Positions 23,340-34,834 of a stretch of 64,000 bases of DNA are shown piece after piece. The translations under genes and the position numbers were made by a program. Positions within the stretch are counted from its first letter, which is position 1. Each line of letters begins with the position of its first letter. Location: assembly GCA_023512835.1 (NCBI GenBank), contig CM042091.1:20539506-20603505 (forward strand), given 5' to 3'. This DNA comes from Taxillus chinensis (taxonomy: Eukaryota > Streptophyta > Magnoliopsida > Santalales > Loranthaceae). Below the pieces are notes generated by a model. It ran no database searches, was not told where the DNA came from, and worked only from the letters and a program-made list of their open reading frames with translations.

Positions 23340-23531
23340 TGTATATTGCATGAGGGTTAAGAAGTCAACCCTAGAAATATGAATCTAGATTTAGATGGAT
23401 ATAATCTGTAAATATATGTGTATTACTATTATTGTGTGTGTTTGAGGCATGGCACTACCAAGAACAAAAGCCGTGCGGGTAGTGGCTCAAAGCATAACAA
23501 TATCGGACTACATGTGGCTTGGATTGTTACA
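23340..23531 (+). repeat. right arm of the inverted repeat, outer part
   Basis: Continues the arm broken at 17372 and ends in a reverse-oriented TRIM-like end (GGCTTGGATTGTTACA) that pairs with 15906 on. Confidence 0.7.
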
Positions 23532-23689
23532 ATCGTTTTGTTACTCTCTGAAATAGAGACTGTTAATTCATGCAAAAAGCATTTTTTCACTTAGGTCAAT
23601 CTGTTTTGAACCCTTTTTATCTTGTGATTCATTTTACAAATGGGATCTGAATCTTCTAACGTGAGGGAAAATTTGGGGGGCGGGGCTCA

Positions 23690-24495
23690 TTTTTATTTAT
23701 GAACACTCGTTCAAAAAGGAAAAGTATTTATAAAATATTATTTAATGTTATATTTGTTGGATTGGTTATCCTAACCAACTCTAAAGTTCGTGTAAAACAT
23801 TTTATTATGGATATTTTCATTTGGCAGTTAGATTCTAAGCTTTCACCTAGTAGTGAAGAATGGCCAGCGGTGGACATATTTGGTAAATTGAAATACACTT
23901 TGATTGCTAAATAAGAAAGCAGCTTTAATAATTTTCAGAGTCCATTGTACTTTTATGAGATTCTTTCATGCAAGTTTATTACTTTTTGGCAAGTGTTGAA
24001 ATTATGTGTAATTTTTTTATAATGTTTCAAAGTTTAATTACTTAAATCTTATAATGATAGTGTTAAACCATTTGTGGATTTTATATTTGTTGGGCTTATT
24101 TTTGTTTATGAACACTTGTTCAAAAAGAAAAAAGTGTTTATAAAATATTATTTAATATTGTATTTGTTGGATTGGTTATCCTAACCAACTTTAAAGTTTG
24201 TGCAAAACATTTCATTATGAATATTTTCATTTGGCAATTAAACTCTAAGCTTTCACCTAGTAGTGAAGAATGGCCAGCAGTGGACATTTGATAAATTGAA
24301 ATACATTTTGATTGCTAAATAAGAAAACAGCTTTGATAATTTTTAGAGTCCATTGTGTTTTTATCATGCAAGTTTACTACTTTTTTGCCAGTGTTAAAAT
24401 TATGTGTAATTTTTTTTATAATATTTCAAAATCTAATTACTTAAATCTTGTAATGATAGTGTTAAACCATTTGTGGATTTTATATTTATTGGTTA
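23690..24495. repeat. two-copy tandem duplication, about 0.4 kb unit
   Basis: The unit beginning at GAACACTCG (23701) recurs at GAACACTTG (24110). Sequence then stays alignable through AAACCATTTGTGGATTTTAT (24063 and about 24462), with small indels giving an offset of about 400-409 bp. Short open frames inside are not conserved between the copies. Confidence 0.9.
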
Positions 24496-26023
24496 ATTTT
24501 TTGTCTTAAAACTACAATCTATGTAAGTATGATTTTTTCCCTGTATTTCTTTTATAATGTTGTATTGACGTGTTGGATAGATTCGACTTTAATGACATTT
24601 CATGAAATTTATTAGTTAAAAAATAACAAGATAGTAAAAAGTAAAGTATTAAATTCACCGCAAGCACTAAGCATCATCATTCACTCTAGAAAGAAAACAC
24701 ATAAAGAAAGACAGCATTACTCACTCCCATTCATCCTATTTTCAATTTTTTAACTGAGACTTTTTGTTAGCTTCATGCTGATTTGTATAAATCTTTCAAA
24801 TTGAAAAAAAAAGTAGGAGAAAGAGAGTCATGTTAGTGATCATGTTCAGGAGGAAGATTTTTAAAATGTTGAAGTAGTTCTGGGTATGTATTGCCTGGGG
24901 AGAGTAAACAAATGCAGGAACTAACAAGCCCACATTAAGAGAAATGATAATTTTCAGTTTGGTTAGTTATAATTATTTTTATAAATTATAGGCTCAAATA
25001 TCCCCCTAATATCTCAATCCAAAAAAAACAAAAAAAACAAATTAAAGGACACTCATAATGGCATTCTTCCACTTTAATCACATTTAATGAAATTTATTGT
25101 GATGACAGTGTTGAATCATTTGAGGATTTTGTATTTGTTGTTGGTTCTTTTGTCCTAAAAACTACAATCGATTTGTTAATCTAAGTATAAATTTTTTTTC
25201 CCCTGTATTTCTGTTTTTTTTTTCAAAAACCAGTGTTGTAATGACGTGTTGGATGAATTCACTTCAATGACATTTTATGAAATTTATTGATTAAGAAATA
25301 GCAGGATAGTAGAGTGAGAGGAGGAAAGTACAAAACTCACTGCAGGCGCTCAACAGCATCACACAAGCTCATGTGATGAACCAATATACAATCTTTTAAT
25401 GTGAAATTGAGATCTTGCAGATTTACAGGCTGATATATTGTGTGCACGAGCTCAATTAAATATGTGATGAACCATTCGTGGAAGCTGAACTGTGAACGTA
25501 TGAAAATCATTTCATCCCAAACACTTTTTCCTTCTACTTTTCCATGCAAAACAAAAATATCAGAAATCCGAAATCTCAGAGCTGCAACGACTGATAGATC
25601 TCTTCCCTCCACGGCACTTCAAATTCAAGCATACAATATCTCCGAACAAAACACACATTGCATTACGCCTTTTCCCAACTGTTGGCTGTTCTGCTTTCCG
25701 CACCACGGCCGCACGAACCAGCCTAATGATGGTCAATTAAAGAGTCAATTAAAGGTCCATTGCATGAACAAGAGGTATTGATGGAGTATCTAAAGGTAAA
25801 GACGGGAGGAACACCCCTCTTGCAGCAAACCAGCCTCGGGAAAATGTTTTGCATCAGGTCATCACCAACCTAATCGAAACTTGATTTTTGAGCTTCTTGC
25901 CCTCAAACTTCATTCAACCAAAATCATCAATCACTTTTTTGCTCTGTGTGATCTTTTCTAGAATAATAGCAACAAACTGGATACAAACAAAAGTTAAGCC
26001 CCTTCTCTATGAAACCCTTTAGC
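24496..26023. other. spacer with a partial repeat, no supported gene
   Basis: AT-rich. The stretch 25097-25365 is a diverged copy of 24446-24685 (shared TGACGTGTTGGAT and ACATTTNATGAAATTTATT strings). An open frame on the minus strand (25337-25612, 91 codons) overlaps a plus-strand one and matches nothing I know. 25960-26023 is probably the 3' untranslated region of the PPR gene. Confidence 0.5.
25097..25365 (+). repeat. dispersed copy of 24446-24685
   Basis: It shares with 24446-24685 the order GATAGTGTT/GACAGTGTT, ATTTGTGGATTTTATATTT, AAAACTACAATC, CCCTGTATTTCT, TGACGTGTTGGAT and GCATCAT. Same orientation, offset about 650 bp. Confidence 0.75.
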
Positions 26024-28297
26024 CTAATCTTTACCAACAGTAGTTAACTTCCTTCTCATCATTTCACTTTGCAATTCTAGAGCTTCATCAATGTTCCCCA
26101 ACGCATAATACTTTTTAATTAAACAATTAAAAACAACCTCATCAGGTTGCACACCCTTCGCAATCATCTCATCAAGCATTGCCCTAGCTTGCTGCACCTT
26201 ACCATATCTAGAGAGACCCCATATCAAAGAAGTGTAGGCATGCAGATCAAGTTCCAAACCCATTTCAATCATTTTGTCTCGCAAATCTAAAGCTCTCTGT
26301 AAGTTATCATTCTTCATGTTCCCATCAATCATAGATGTGTAGGCAGTTCTATCTAGAACCATACCCTTGTCCAACATTTGATCAAACAACTTATTTGCTG
26401 CCTCAATGCAATTACCTTTGCAAAGACCATCAATAAGGGCGGAATAAACAATGACATTTGGTTGCAACCCAATATTCAGCATCCCATGAAAATTACTAAC
26501 TGCCTCCTGGACCATACCCAGTTTACATAAACCGTCAACCAATACACAGTAAGTCACAACTGTGGGGACAATACCCAGTCCCTGCATTTCTTCTAGAAGA
26601 CTGAGTGCATCTTTGGCATTTCCTGACTTAAAGTGGGCATCCATCAGTGTCGTGTAAATGTAATGGTTTGCATCTATATTACATGCCTTCATTTCACTAA
26701 AGGTAAGTTTTGCTTGTTCAAGCTGACCTTGGGTGCAAAAGCCCCAGATGATGGTTCCGTACATCATCAGGTCTGGTTGAATGCACTTTTCTTTCATTTG
26801 TTTTAATATATCCATCATATTCTCCATCTTATTAGCCTTGATATATCCATGAGCAAGAGCTGTATAAATTTGCTGATTAGGAATAACCCCAGAATTGAGC
26901 ATTTCCCTATACAGTTGTTCTGCTTCCTTCAGTTTTCCATCTTTGCAGAGGCCATCTAGTAAGGCTGTATAAGTAATAATGTTCAAGTTGCCTCCGGTCA
27001 GAATGATCTCTTTCATAATCTTTAAAGCTTCAGTCATGTTACCTGATTTACAGTTGGCATCTATCAGAGACGTATAAGTGAACTCATTAGGAATCAGACC
27101 AACTCTCCTCATGTCAACAAAAAACTTGATCGCCTGCAACAGCATTCCTTCCTTGCAAAGGGCATCAATTAATGTGCTATAAGTTACAACATTTGGCTTT
27201 AATCCACTTTCCTTCATCTCATGGAGAAACTTAAAAGCCTGTGGCAATCTTTCAAATTTACAAAAGCAATTTATAAAAGCATTGTACGTTATCACATCAG
27301 GATCACAGCCTGCATCTTTCATTTCTTCAAACAGACAAACTGACTCATCTAATTGCCCAATCTTTCCATACCCATCAATGAGAGAATTATATGTAATAAT
27401 GTCTGGCATAATTCCCGTATGCTTCATTTGCATAAACAAGCTCCTCGCTGTCTCTAGATCCTTTGTTTTGGATGCATAATCAATCATTATGTTATACGTA
27501 AATATGGATGGGGGTATCTTTGCTGATAACATATCATTAAAAAACTTCTGCAATAAGTCCCCCTTGTGAGACTTCGAAAGCCTCTGTAAAAGCATATTAC
27601 ACGAGCGTGCCTTTGGGAAAACCCTAAACGTCGTCATTCTCATGAAACAATTATTAGCTTCTTCAAACATCCCCAGCTCAATAAACACGCTAAAGAGCGC
27701 ATCAAACGCCCCAAAAGACCGAAAATGTAAATCCCTGGTTGACCACAACACACCAAACACGTCACGACCCAAGTCCTTCCCCAACAAAATCAGACGTTTG
27801 ATAACTTTATGGGCATCAAAATACATTCTAGCACTAAACAATATGTGCACTAGAATGCCGTAGGATTCGGGACTGACGCAAAATCCCATCCGTTCAGCCC
27901 ATTGGAAAAACCTGGCTGCCAGTTTAGCATCCTCCTTCAATTCACCCAAAATCCTCGACACCCAAATTGGCGCCGAATCCGAATCAAACAACTTGACAAA
28001 ATTAGAGTCATCCCAACGCTCTTCCCCAATAATCCTAAACAGTGATTCTCTGTCCAAATGCTCCGAAAAACAACTAGAAATCGATTTGGTGACAAAAGGG
28101 TATCTAAACATGCACAGAAAGCTAGTGAACCAAATAAGAGAAAGCGCCGAGGACATAGACGACGATGGTGGCGGCCACGCATTAAGGAAACGGGTCGTAC
28201 GGAAATGATGTGGGTAAGCGCAAATCGGTGAGGAGACACTTACACGGATCGAATACCGGCGCCCAACCCCGAAGAAGGTGCGCAAGAAAATCAACAT
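26024..28297 (-). CDS. P-class pentatricopeptide-repeat protein (757 aa), At2g02150-like
   Basis: One uninterrupted frame from ATG (28295-28297) to TAG (26024-26026). After about 265 residues with two degenerate repeats come 14 ordered 35-residue PPR motifs, recognisable by repeated lines such as PSIFTYNIMIDYASK, PDIITYNSLIDGYGK, PNVVTYSTLIDALCK and LDRTAYTSMIDG. There is no E or DYW extension, so this is a P-class protein: an RNA-binding alpha-solenoid usually acting in mitochondria or chloroplasts in transcript stabilisation, processing or translation. The arginine/serine-rich N-terminus (residues 1-60) fits an organelle transit peptide. Order and wording of repeats resemble Arabidopsis At2g02150, from memory. 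It is intronless, as is common in this family. A later in-frame start (near residue 48) is possible. It is the only complete host gene seen in the window. Confidence 0.95.
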   Translation of the reverse strand: MLIFLRTFFGVGRRYSIRVSVSSPICAYPHHFRTTRFLNAWPPPSSSMSSALSLIWFTSFLCMFRYPFVTKSISSCFSEHLDRESLFRIIGEERWDDSNFVKLFDSDSAPIWVSRILGELKEDAKLAARFFQWAERMGFCVSPESYGILVHILFSARMYFDAHKVIKRLILLGKDLGRDVFGVLWSTRDLHFRSFGAFDALFSVFIELGMFEEANNCFMRMTTFRVFPKARSCNMLLQRLSKSHKGDLLQKFFNDMLSAKIPPSIFTYNIMIDYASKTKDLETARSLFMQMKHTGIMPDIITYNSLIDGYGKIGQLDESVCLFEEMKDAGCDPDVITYNAFINCFCKFERLPQAFKFLHEMKESGLKPNVVTYSTLIDALCKEGMLLQAIKFFVDMRRVGLIPNEFTYTSLIDANCKSGNMTEALKIMKEIILTGGNLNIITYTALLDGLCKDGKLKEAEQLYREMLNSGVIPNQQIYTALAHGYIKANKMENMMDILKQMKEKCIQPDLMMYGTIIWGFCTQGQLEQAKLTFSEMKACNIDANHYIYTTLMDAHFKSGNAKDALSLLEEMQGLGIVPTVVTYCVLVDGLCKLGMVQEAVSNFHGMLNIGLQPNVIVYSALIDGLCKGNCIEAANKLFDQMLDKGMVLDRTAYTSMIDGNMKNDNLQRALDLRDKMIEMGLELDLHAYTSLIWGLSRYGKVQQARAMLDEMIAKGVQPDEVVFNCLIKKYYALGNIDEALELQSEMMRRKLTTVGKD

Positions 28298-28705
28298 CTT
28301 TGGGGAAGAACACCCACATCAGCTAGCGACATTTTTGAGGTTTCTAAAGATAACAGCAAAACCACTCATTGCTTGCCAATTATAAGGTTGGAAAGTTGCC
28401 TGGAAGTGACCGATTGTTGCTGACGTTATTAGGGCTTGTACTCTGTAGAGAGGGGCTACACACACCGATGAGGGAGCTGAAGGTAGAGTACGTTCCCAGC
28501 TGAGCCGAGGCCTTGCTCATGGCACCGGTTGTAGTCGGGTATTTGGGTTTATGTACGGGTCGGGACTGACCGGCTAGGCTACGGACATTTTATTTAATGA
28601 ATCGTTCGAAATAAATAATCTAGGGACCCACGCCACCTGAACCCACCCCGTTCCATCCCATTTATGATTGAATGCTAAAAAATACCCATTTTATAAAAGA
28701 AAATT
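28298..28705. other. upstream region of the PPR gene
   Basis: About 320 bp of mixed-composition sequence 5' of the PPR start before AT-rich spacer begins. It should hold the promoter, but no clear TATA box is visible. Confidence 0.4.
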
Positions 28706-28845
28706 GTGCTTTAATTACCATTATTTTAACTTAATTTAATGCTATGAATATTATTTTACTATTCATATATAGATATTAAAAACTTATGAATTAATATGCA
28801 TATAGTAATAATAATGATAAATATAAAACTGTTATTTAATCTATA
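28706..28845 (+). repeat. dispersed AT-rich repeat, copy also at 63426-63595
   Basis: Shared strings include CTTTAATTA, TTTAATGCTNTGAATATTATTTTA, TTCATATATA and ACTTATGAATTAATANGCATATA, in the same order and orientation. No coding content; the element type is unknown. Confidence 0.65.
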
Positions 28846-29875
28846 ATTATTAAGTATGTAATATTATTAGACTAATAATAAATACAAAATAATATTTTTT
28901 ACCTATATTTATATTTGAACATAATATTCTCCTAATATTAACAAAACACATTTAAATATTATAAATTTATAATATGGGATGAGCATTTTGACTACCTTCC
29001 TAATTTAGTATTAAACACTTCACTAGGCCATTAGTACTATTATTCTCATTCACTTAAACTTCTATCAAATCATTATGATAATAAATTCTATACTTTTAAA
29101 CTATGTAGTGTAAAAGTAACAAAGGGCTCATAGGGTTAGTAAAAAATAATAAGAAAATAAAAAATAAGTAAAAAGGGCCCGTGCATAACATTGGTTTCTT
29201 TATAAACCGAGGGTTGCTTACCCTATTAGACCATCTCTATCGAATATGTCCATTAAATAGGTGACTTGTGATATGCCGTGATTCATGTTAATAAGAATAG
29301 TGATAGGTGAGATTGTGAGAGCTATTTTAAAAAGTAAACTTGGTCATTTATCATTTTGGAACTAAAAGAATTTTTAATTTTGTGATAACGTATTGATATG
29401 GAGTAGAATTATGTAATTAATTATCGTCTAAAAGAGGAAGTAGAATTGCTGTCAATGCACTTTTTTTAGAACAAGATAATAATTGTTGGATAGCCACGCT
29501 AATTAAATGCGTGCAGCAAGACATAGACATAAGGGGGAATGATCCTTATAGTTTTAATCTGAATCCCAAAAGCTTTTAAAGGCTTTAGTTCTACTTGTTG
29601 GAACATTTTGTGCTATTTTTTTTTTATTGGCTCGCTTATGCAACAAAGGAAGTTATAAGATACTTCTTCAGCGGTAATGCTTTAATTGACTTCTTCAAGC
29701 TTTCCCATATGTTAATTGATATATAGCCTTAATATCTAACTTTATATCTTGCTTTTTGGTTACTTCTTATACACTAAAATATTTATCTCCTGCTTCATGA
29801 GACAGATGAGGATGTATGCTATGAAACCTTTGCATTTCAGAACTATTTTCTTGCAATAAATATACTTTATTCTAT
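28846..29875. other. AT-rich spacer
   Basis: No gene, repeat family or RNA recognised. Confidence 0.4.
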
Positions 29876-30097
29876 TTGATCCTCTTTAATGTCTTTTGTA
29901 AATTTGAATGTTGTAGTAATTTTTCAAGGGGAAGGAGTAGGGTAAGAGAGAGGAAAGACATGAGAAATCTTTTGGATGTAATTTCAGGACAAGGATTTAG
30001 TAGTAGGGGCAAGAGATCATCACTGCTTTCAAAGAAAAACAAGGCGTCAGACAACAAATATTTGGCTCCTACTCTGGAAGATACATCTTCAGACTAG
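29876..30097 (+). pseudogene. possible terminal exon or gene fragment
   Basis: The stretch from about 29930 reads GRSRVRERKDMRNLLDVISG, then a Ser/Lys-rich tail to TAG at 30095-30097. Composition is unlike the AT-rich surroundings and a TTTTTCAAG acceptor-like site lies at 29920-29928. Upstream codons are poor, which fits an exon or a captured/left-behind fragment more than a full gene. I do not recognise the protein. Confidence 0.3.
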
Positions 30098-30283
30098 ATG
30101 CCATTAGATAGTAGCCCCTATTTTCCTTTGTCATGATTTTATATGTTGTAAAAACATTTTATGTATTGTTGGGTTTTTGATGATAAAGAATGATGTTGAG
30201 TTTAGTAAAAAAATGTTCAAAATTCAATTTCAAGGATGAGTTGGAGGACTTTTTTAAAATGTTTTTGGAATATAAATATTCAA
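30098..30283. other. AT-rich spacer, possible 3' flank of the exon-like stretch
   Basis: No feature recognised beyond T-rich sequence. Confidence 0.35.
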
Positions 30284-30540
30284 AGTTCAAACGCATTTTG
30301 TAGGTAGATCCCCCCTCTTCCCAAATTATTCGGTAAATATTTGTAGTATTGATAATTTTTAGGTCTTTTTTAATCATTGATTTTATAGGACTAGATTAAA
30401 AGTAATTGTATTTTGTTCATAAATATTTTAAAAATAAGTTATTTCTTTGGTGGGATGATTAATTACCTAATTCTAATAATTATTTAATTCACCTAGGTTT
30501 TTAATTCTCTCTGCAATAAACAAAGCAAACTAAAATTTAA
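30284..30540 (+). repeat. dispersed repeat, copy also at 63032-63265
   Basis: Shared strings in order and orientation: TCAAACGCATTTTGT, GTAAATATTTG/ATAAATATTTG, TTTTATAGGA, TTAAAAGTAAT, TTCATAAA, TAAGTTATTT and AATAATTANTTAATTCA. No coding content. Confidence 0.75.
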
Positions 30541-32454
30541 TTGTAATCCTTACTTTAATTAAAATTTCTTAATATGATAATATTATATAATGTTTTTTTT
30601 ATAAATCCATGTTTGGCACATCAAGACTTTTTTTGAAAACATGATTGTTTTTTAAAACTATGAGTTTAGATTAATTTTTACCACTCATAAATAGTTTTAA
30701 ATTCATTGGTACCACTGCTTTAAAAAATAATACTATTTTCAAAAATAATACAATCATACCCAACGGGAAAAATGGGGTATAAAAATGTTTCCTATTTCTC
30801 TCATGTGCTACGTAATTCCGTGAAATAGAATTGCATTATTTTGGGAACAAAATATTTTGTGCAACTTGGAGTATAAAATGGACCGATTCAATTCAGTCTG
30901 GTCCAATCCATGCATGAATCAGACCAATCCGCAGATGAGTTTGTTTTTCATTGGATTATCAATTAATTAAGCAAAATAAATAATCCATCATTAAAAAAAA
31001 GCTCCAAAAAGAAAAATCATATACATAAATTGTATTTTTCAACAAAATATTACAATCATAACTAAATTCATAGTCTTCAACAATACATTACAAAACAAAA
31101 GTAAATAGCACAAAAGTTATAAGTTATGACAGGCTCCTTCAATTCTTTTCTTGAAGAATCAGTTGCAAATATGGAGTGCTTGCAAAAACTAGCCAATTTA
31201 TTAGCTTTCACAATTTCTTTTGCTAGCATAAACAAAAATATTTAAAAAAAAACTACAACAAAATAAACATCAAGATTGTCATAAAATCACATAGGAAATG
31301 AGAGTGACTGTCATCATCATTTGTGTTATGTTAAGGTCTTTCTTGATAGCTTATCACTATGCTTTTGTTATTGCTTTAGTTGCCCTTACGTGTTCTTCAT
31401 TTGTCATTGTGTAGTGAAATCTTTTATAATCATATTGGCTCTTTTTATAGTTGCAATGGCAAAGTATGTGAATCGTAACAACTTAAAGCATAGGTATGTT
31501 AACAGAAATTGAGATCTTGTTACCGGTATGCAAAGTGTATTTGTCCTTGTTACTGGTATGCAAAGATCACTACTATGTTATAATCCCAAATCAAATAGAA
31601 GTATAAATTATGAGAAAAAAAATCAATCAATTTGTATTATTAGAGAGACATACATATATTAACAAATCCAATAAGAACTAAAAAACTTGATGTTAATCCT
31701 AAAATAATGCAGTCGCAAGCAAGGTTTAAAAATATAAAATCTGGTACGATACGAATTCAATGTCGTACACTGAGGCGAGCGCCTCAACCATCGATGACAA
31801 TTTCTTTTTAAAAATATATAAAATATAATGAAATTTATACAAACTTAGTTTTAAAATAATAAAATCATACTATAATTATCAAATGAAGTTTTACACTCCC
31901 TAAAATCCTAATTTAAGTATCTAGTCAGACATCAATTAGTTATGAACAGTACATTAGTTTCCTTACTCACATTAACATTTGAAATAAAATTAGTATAAAA
32001 CTAATTTGAAATAAAATTAACTATAGATTTATTTGAAATTTGAAATAAATCGTGAGTTAACATTTAACTCACGTTACTGGCTACTCATCTCGGGGCAATG
32101 AGTTCAATGACGATGCTGGAGGACGACGCTAAGACGATGATGCTAGGACGATGCGACTACTTCGATGACGACAATGTTATGACGATCAACGACCGTTGTT
32201 GAGTCTTCTTCAACGATCGACAATGTTGATGGAGGAAGAGGTGAGCTAACTTTGAGTTTTCAATGTGAGGTGAGATCGGGAAAGGGAAAGGTTAGACACA
32301 GGGATGACGTCGTTTGTGTTGACATGGATGCCTTAGATCGGATACGAGATGAGGCAGTAGAACAGGCCACCTCAGACCGCCTCACCTGATTGAGGCGGAT
32401 AGCGGCAAATACGACTTCTGGGGCAGCACCTCTAGGTGGTTTAGTGTCGAGGCT
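30541..32454. other. AT-rich spacer, no gene recognised
   Basis: Only short, unsupported open frames. At 32080-32240 a GACGATG-rich low-complexity stretch occurs. 32380-32454 (GAGGCGG-containing) continues beyond the solo-LTR nest at 38602. Confidence 0.45.
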
Positions 32455-33603
32455 TGTCACGCCCCCAAATTCCAAGGAACCCGGAACTAGGAACATGACT
32501 TCCCCTTGCCCGCACCCGAAAGGTCAAGGGGTTGGTGACTAGCACCAATGGGGACTACACCGCGGGTGCTGTCTCAAATATGCAACCCTGTACAGTCATA
32601 CATCAAGGGTAATCCTGTACTTTCGCATATATCACCACGCATACAATAAGTCAAACAGTCATACAGACATCACATCACAAATAGTATGCAAATACAACTG
32701 TCTACGGACCCATGTCCGGAATATCACATAAAACAATACAGAATATAATACTGTATCATACATCAGAGTAGTGGGCGTCCTCCTAAAGAAAGTCCTCCAC
32801 TAGTCTCGGGTCACACTTGAAAAAGGTAAACAACAAATAAGAGTGAGCAACAAGCTCAGTAGGTGACCCCAATACTCCACATTATGTAAACATACAAGTC
32901 TACACTACATGCTCTGTGTACTCGTGCACTGTGTAGTGTGCACCATCATCAGGACTCAGCCTGCAAACAAACATCAGGACCCAGCATGCCCACACAGGAC
33001 AGCTTGTCCACGATCCTCAACAGGATCCCAGCTCAGGGCACTCAGCCCTACCACAACGCTATATGCTCGGACACAGTGCCACACAGGCCTGCCATTAACG
33101 CATATGCCTACCACGGCCACGGCACAATATGCCCGGCCACAGTGCCACACAGGCCTACCATCGGCGCATATGCTTGTCCCGTTAACCACATAGCATCATA
33201 TGTGCTTCACGGTGAGAACCCAACAAGTCATAGAGCCCAAGCCCCAATTGCTCGAACCAACATACCAATACCAATATGGCATTAAGGTTCACCATACTCC
33301 CTTTATAAACTGAATCCAGTCTTCACAAATTGATCATCATTCCTTGACCAAGGAAAGAGATACCCATAGGAGTTGTTTTCTTGAAATAAAAAGTCCCGGC
33401 ATTGGGTCTCCATATCATAACTAAGATAATCTGATTTTTGGGGATTTTTCTGAGATGTCTAACCCCACTTTCCAAAAATTTACCTCTATGAAAAACTGAA
33501 TTTTTCCGAGATTTTACACTAAATCCCAATTTTCACATTTTGAAGGAGTGAGAATTAATTTTTCTAGTATTTTTCTTTGAATCCAAATGGGGGGTATTTC
33601 ATT

Positions 33604-33666
33604 ATTTATATTGTAACTTAAGTATAATACTTAAATCTGTGGATGGGTATAGGTTGCAATGTAAAT
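33604..33666 (-). other. conserved LTR hairpin (decayed copy)
   Basis: ATTTATATTGTAA (33604-33616) and TTGCAATGTAAAT (33654-33666) are the arms seen intact at 13708-13756, each with a single change. The loop is 37 bases. Confidence 0.6.
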
Positions 33667-34834
33667 AGTCCAGTCTAGTGTAGTCCAGTGTTCAGTTACA
33701 CTGCTGGAGCTGCGACATCTAACTGTAGAGTGCGGAACTGTAACGCGCCTCGAAGACTCGAAGCTGGTCTTCGATTTTCGACCTTTGGTGTAACGCCCCC
33801 AAATTTGGGACCTCCAAACCGGGTGCATTAGCGGAAATTAAATATACAAATTTCATATACATTTCAAACTATTACTTATTTCATCAAACAAACCATTAAT
33901 TATTACAAATTCCAATCTAAGATCTTTAAGGTTTAGGGGTTTAGAGACTAAGTGTTCTTAACCCATTATTACATAACAAAGCACACGAGCTATCAACTTA
34001 ATAAATCTTTAAATTCCACACAACTTTATTTCCAAGCACGTCTCGACTTCTTATCCTAGTTTCTCCATTCCTTTATTTACCTGTGGTTGGAAAAGAAATC
34101 ATAAAAAGGGTGAGCTCAAATAGCCCAGTAAGGGTAATCATAAGTGGGTAAGGAAAATCATGAAGATATCGAACATAGGAAATACCATATAACATTTGCA
34201 CATCATACATGATCAACATTTCACAAGGGAATCATAACATGAAAGCTTATGTTTGGACATCGTATCATAACATCATGATCCAGGTTAGCTACCCAGATAC
34301 CATATCATAACATAACATATTATCAGCTGGATTGACACTCTCCAGTGATGTTCTTTACCCAATGCATTGGAGGTCTTTCTAGAACCACCCATCATAAACT
34401 TACTTTGTCCAAACATAAGAGGTTATAACAACTTTAACATACATAATATGAAGTATATCATAGAATTTCAATAAAACATTCAGGGTGAACAAGGATAACC
34501 ATGAATATCAAAATGGTTATCTACCCCAATTAATAGCATAGATTATCAAGAGAGAGATTAAAAAGAGATTAATGTTCTCAACAGTAAAATGAAATTAGAA
34601 GAATAAGAAACATAATAATTTCAAATAAAACAAAATAAAGAAGAAGAGAAAAGTGAGAATAAAGAAAAGAAAAACCCTTACGATCAGTTTGTCGTTCTCC
34701 ACATCCTAAACCTTGAAAATCAAAATATTAAATTAATATTTTTTGTATTTCCATTCTAATATCATAATAATTAGGTATGTATATATTTATAGGTGACAAT
34801 GCTAACCATATAGTAATAAATACATATGAGGTGG

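Larger units (their letters stand above)
15906..23531. mobile_element. foldback-like inverted repeat, interrupted by copia element
   Basis: Long inverted arms: 15906-16738 pairs with 16813-17372 plus 23340-23531 once the copia insertion is removed. The spacer is only about 74 bp. Ends are TGTAATAGTCC and GGATTGTTACA, flanked by ATCATT (15900-15905) and ATCGTT (23532-23537), a possible imperfect duplication. Each arm combines a Tekay-like LTR start (facing inward), about 19 bp of sequence outside that LTR, and a TRIM-like end. The copia-free length is about 1.66 kb. It could be a foldback transposon or an inverted duplication of an older LTR locus. Confidence 0.65.

Noticed and set aside
25337..25781. 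91- and 113-codon frames on opposite strands
   Set aside because: They overlap each other, resemble no family, and lie partly in a dispersed repeat.
32909..33285. 94- and 115-codon Cys/His/Pro-rich frames
   Set aside because: They lie in the Tekay-like solo LTR and correspond to the reverse of 14076-14426 in another LTR, so they are shared LTR sequence.
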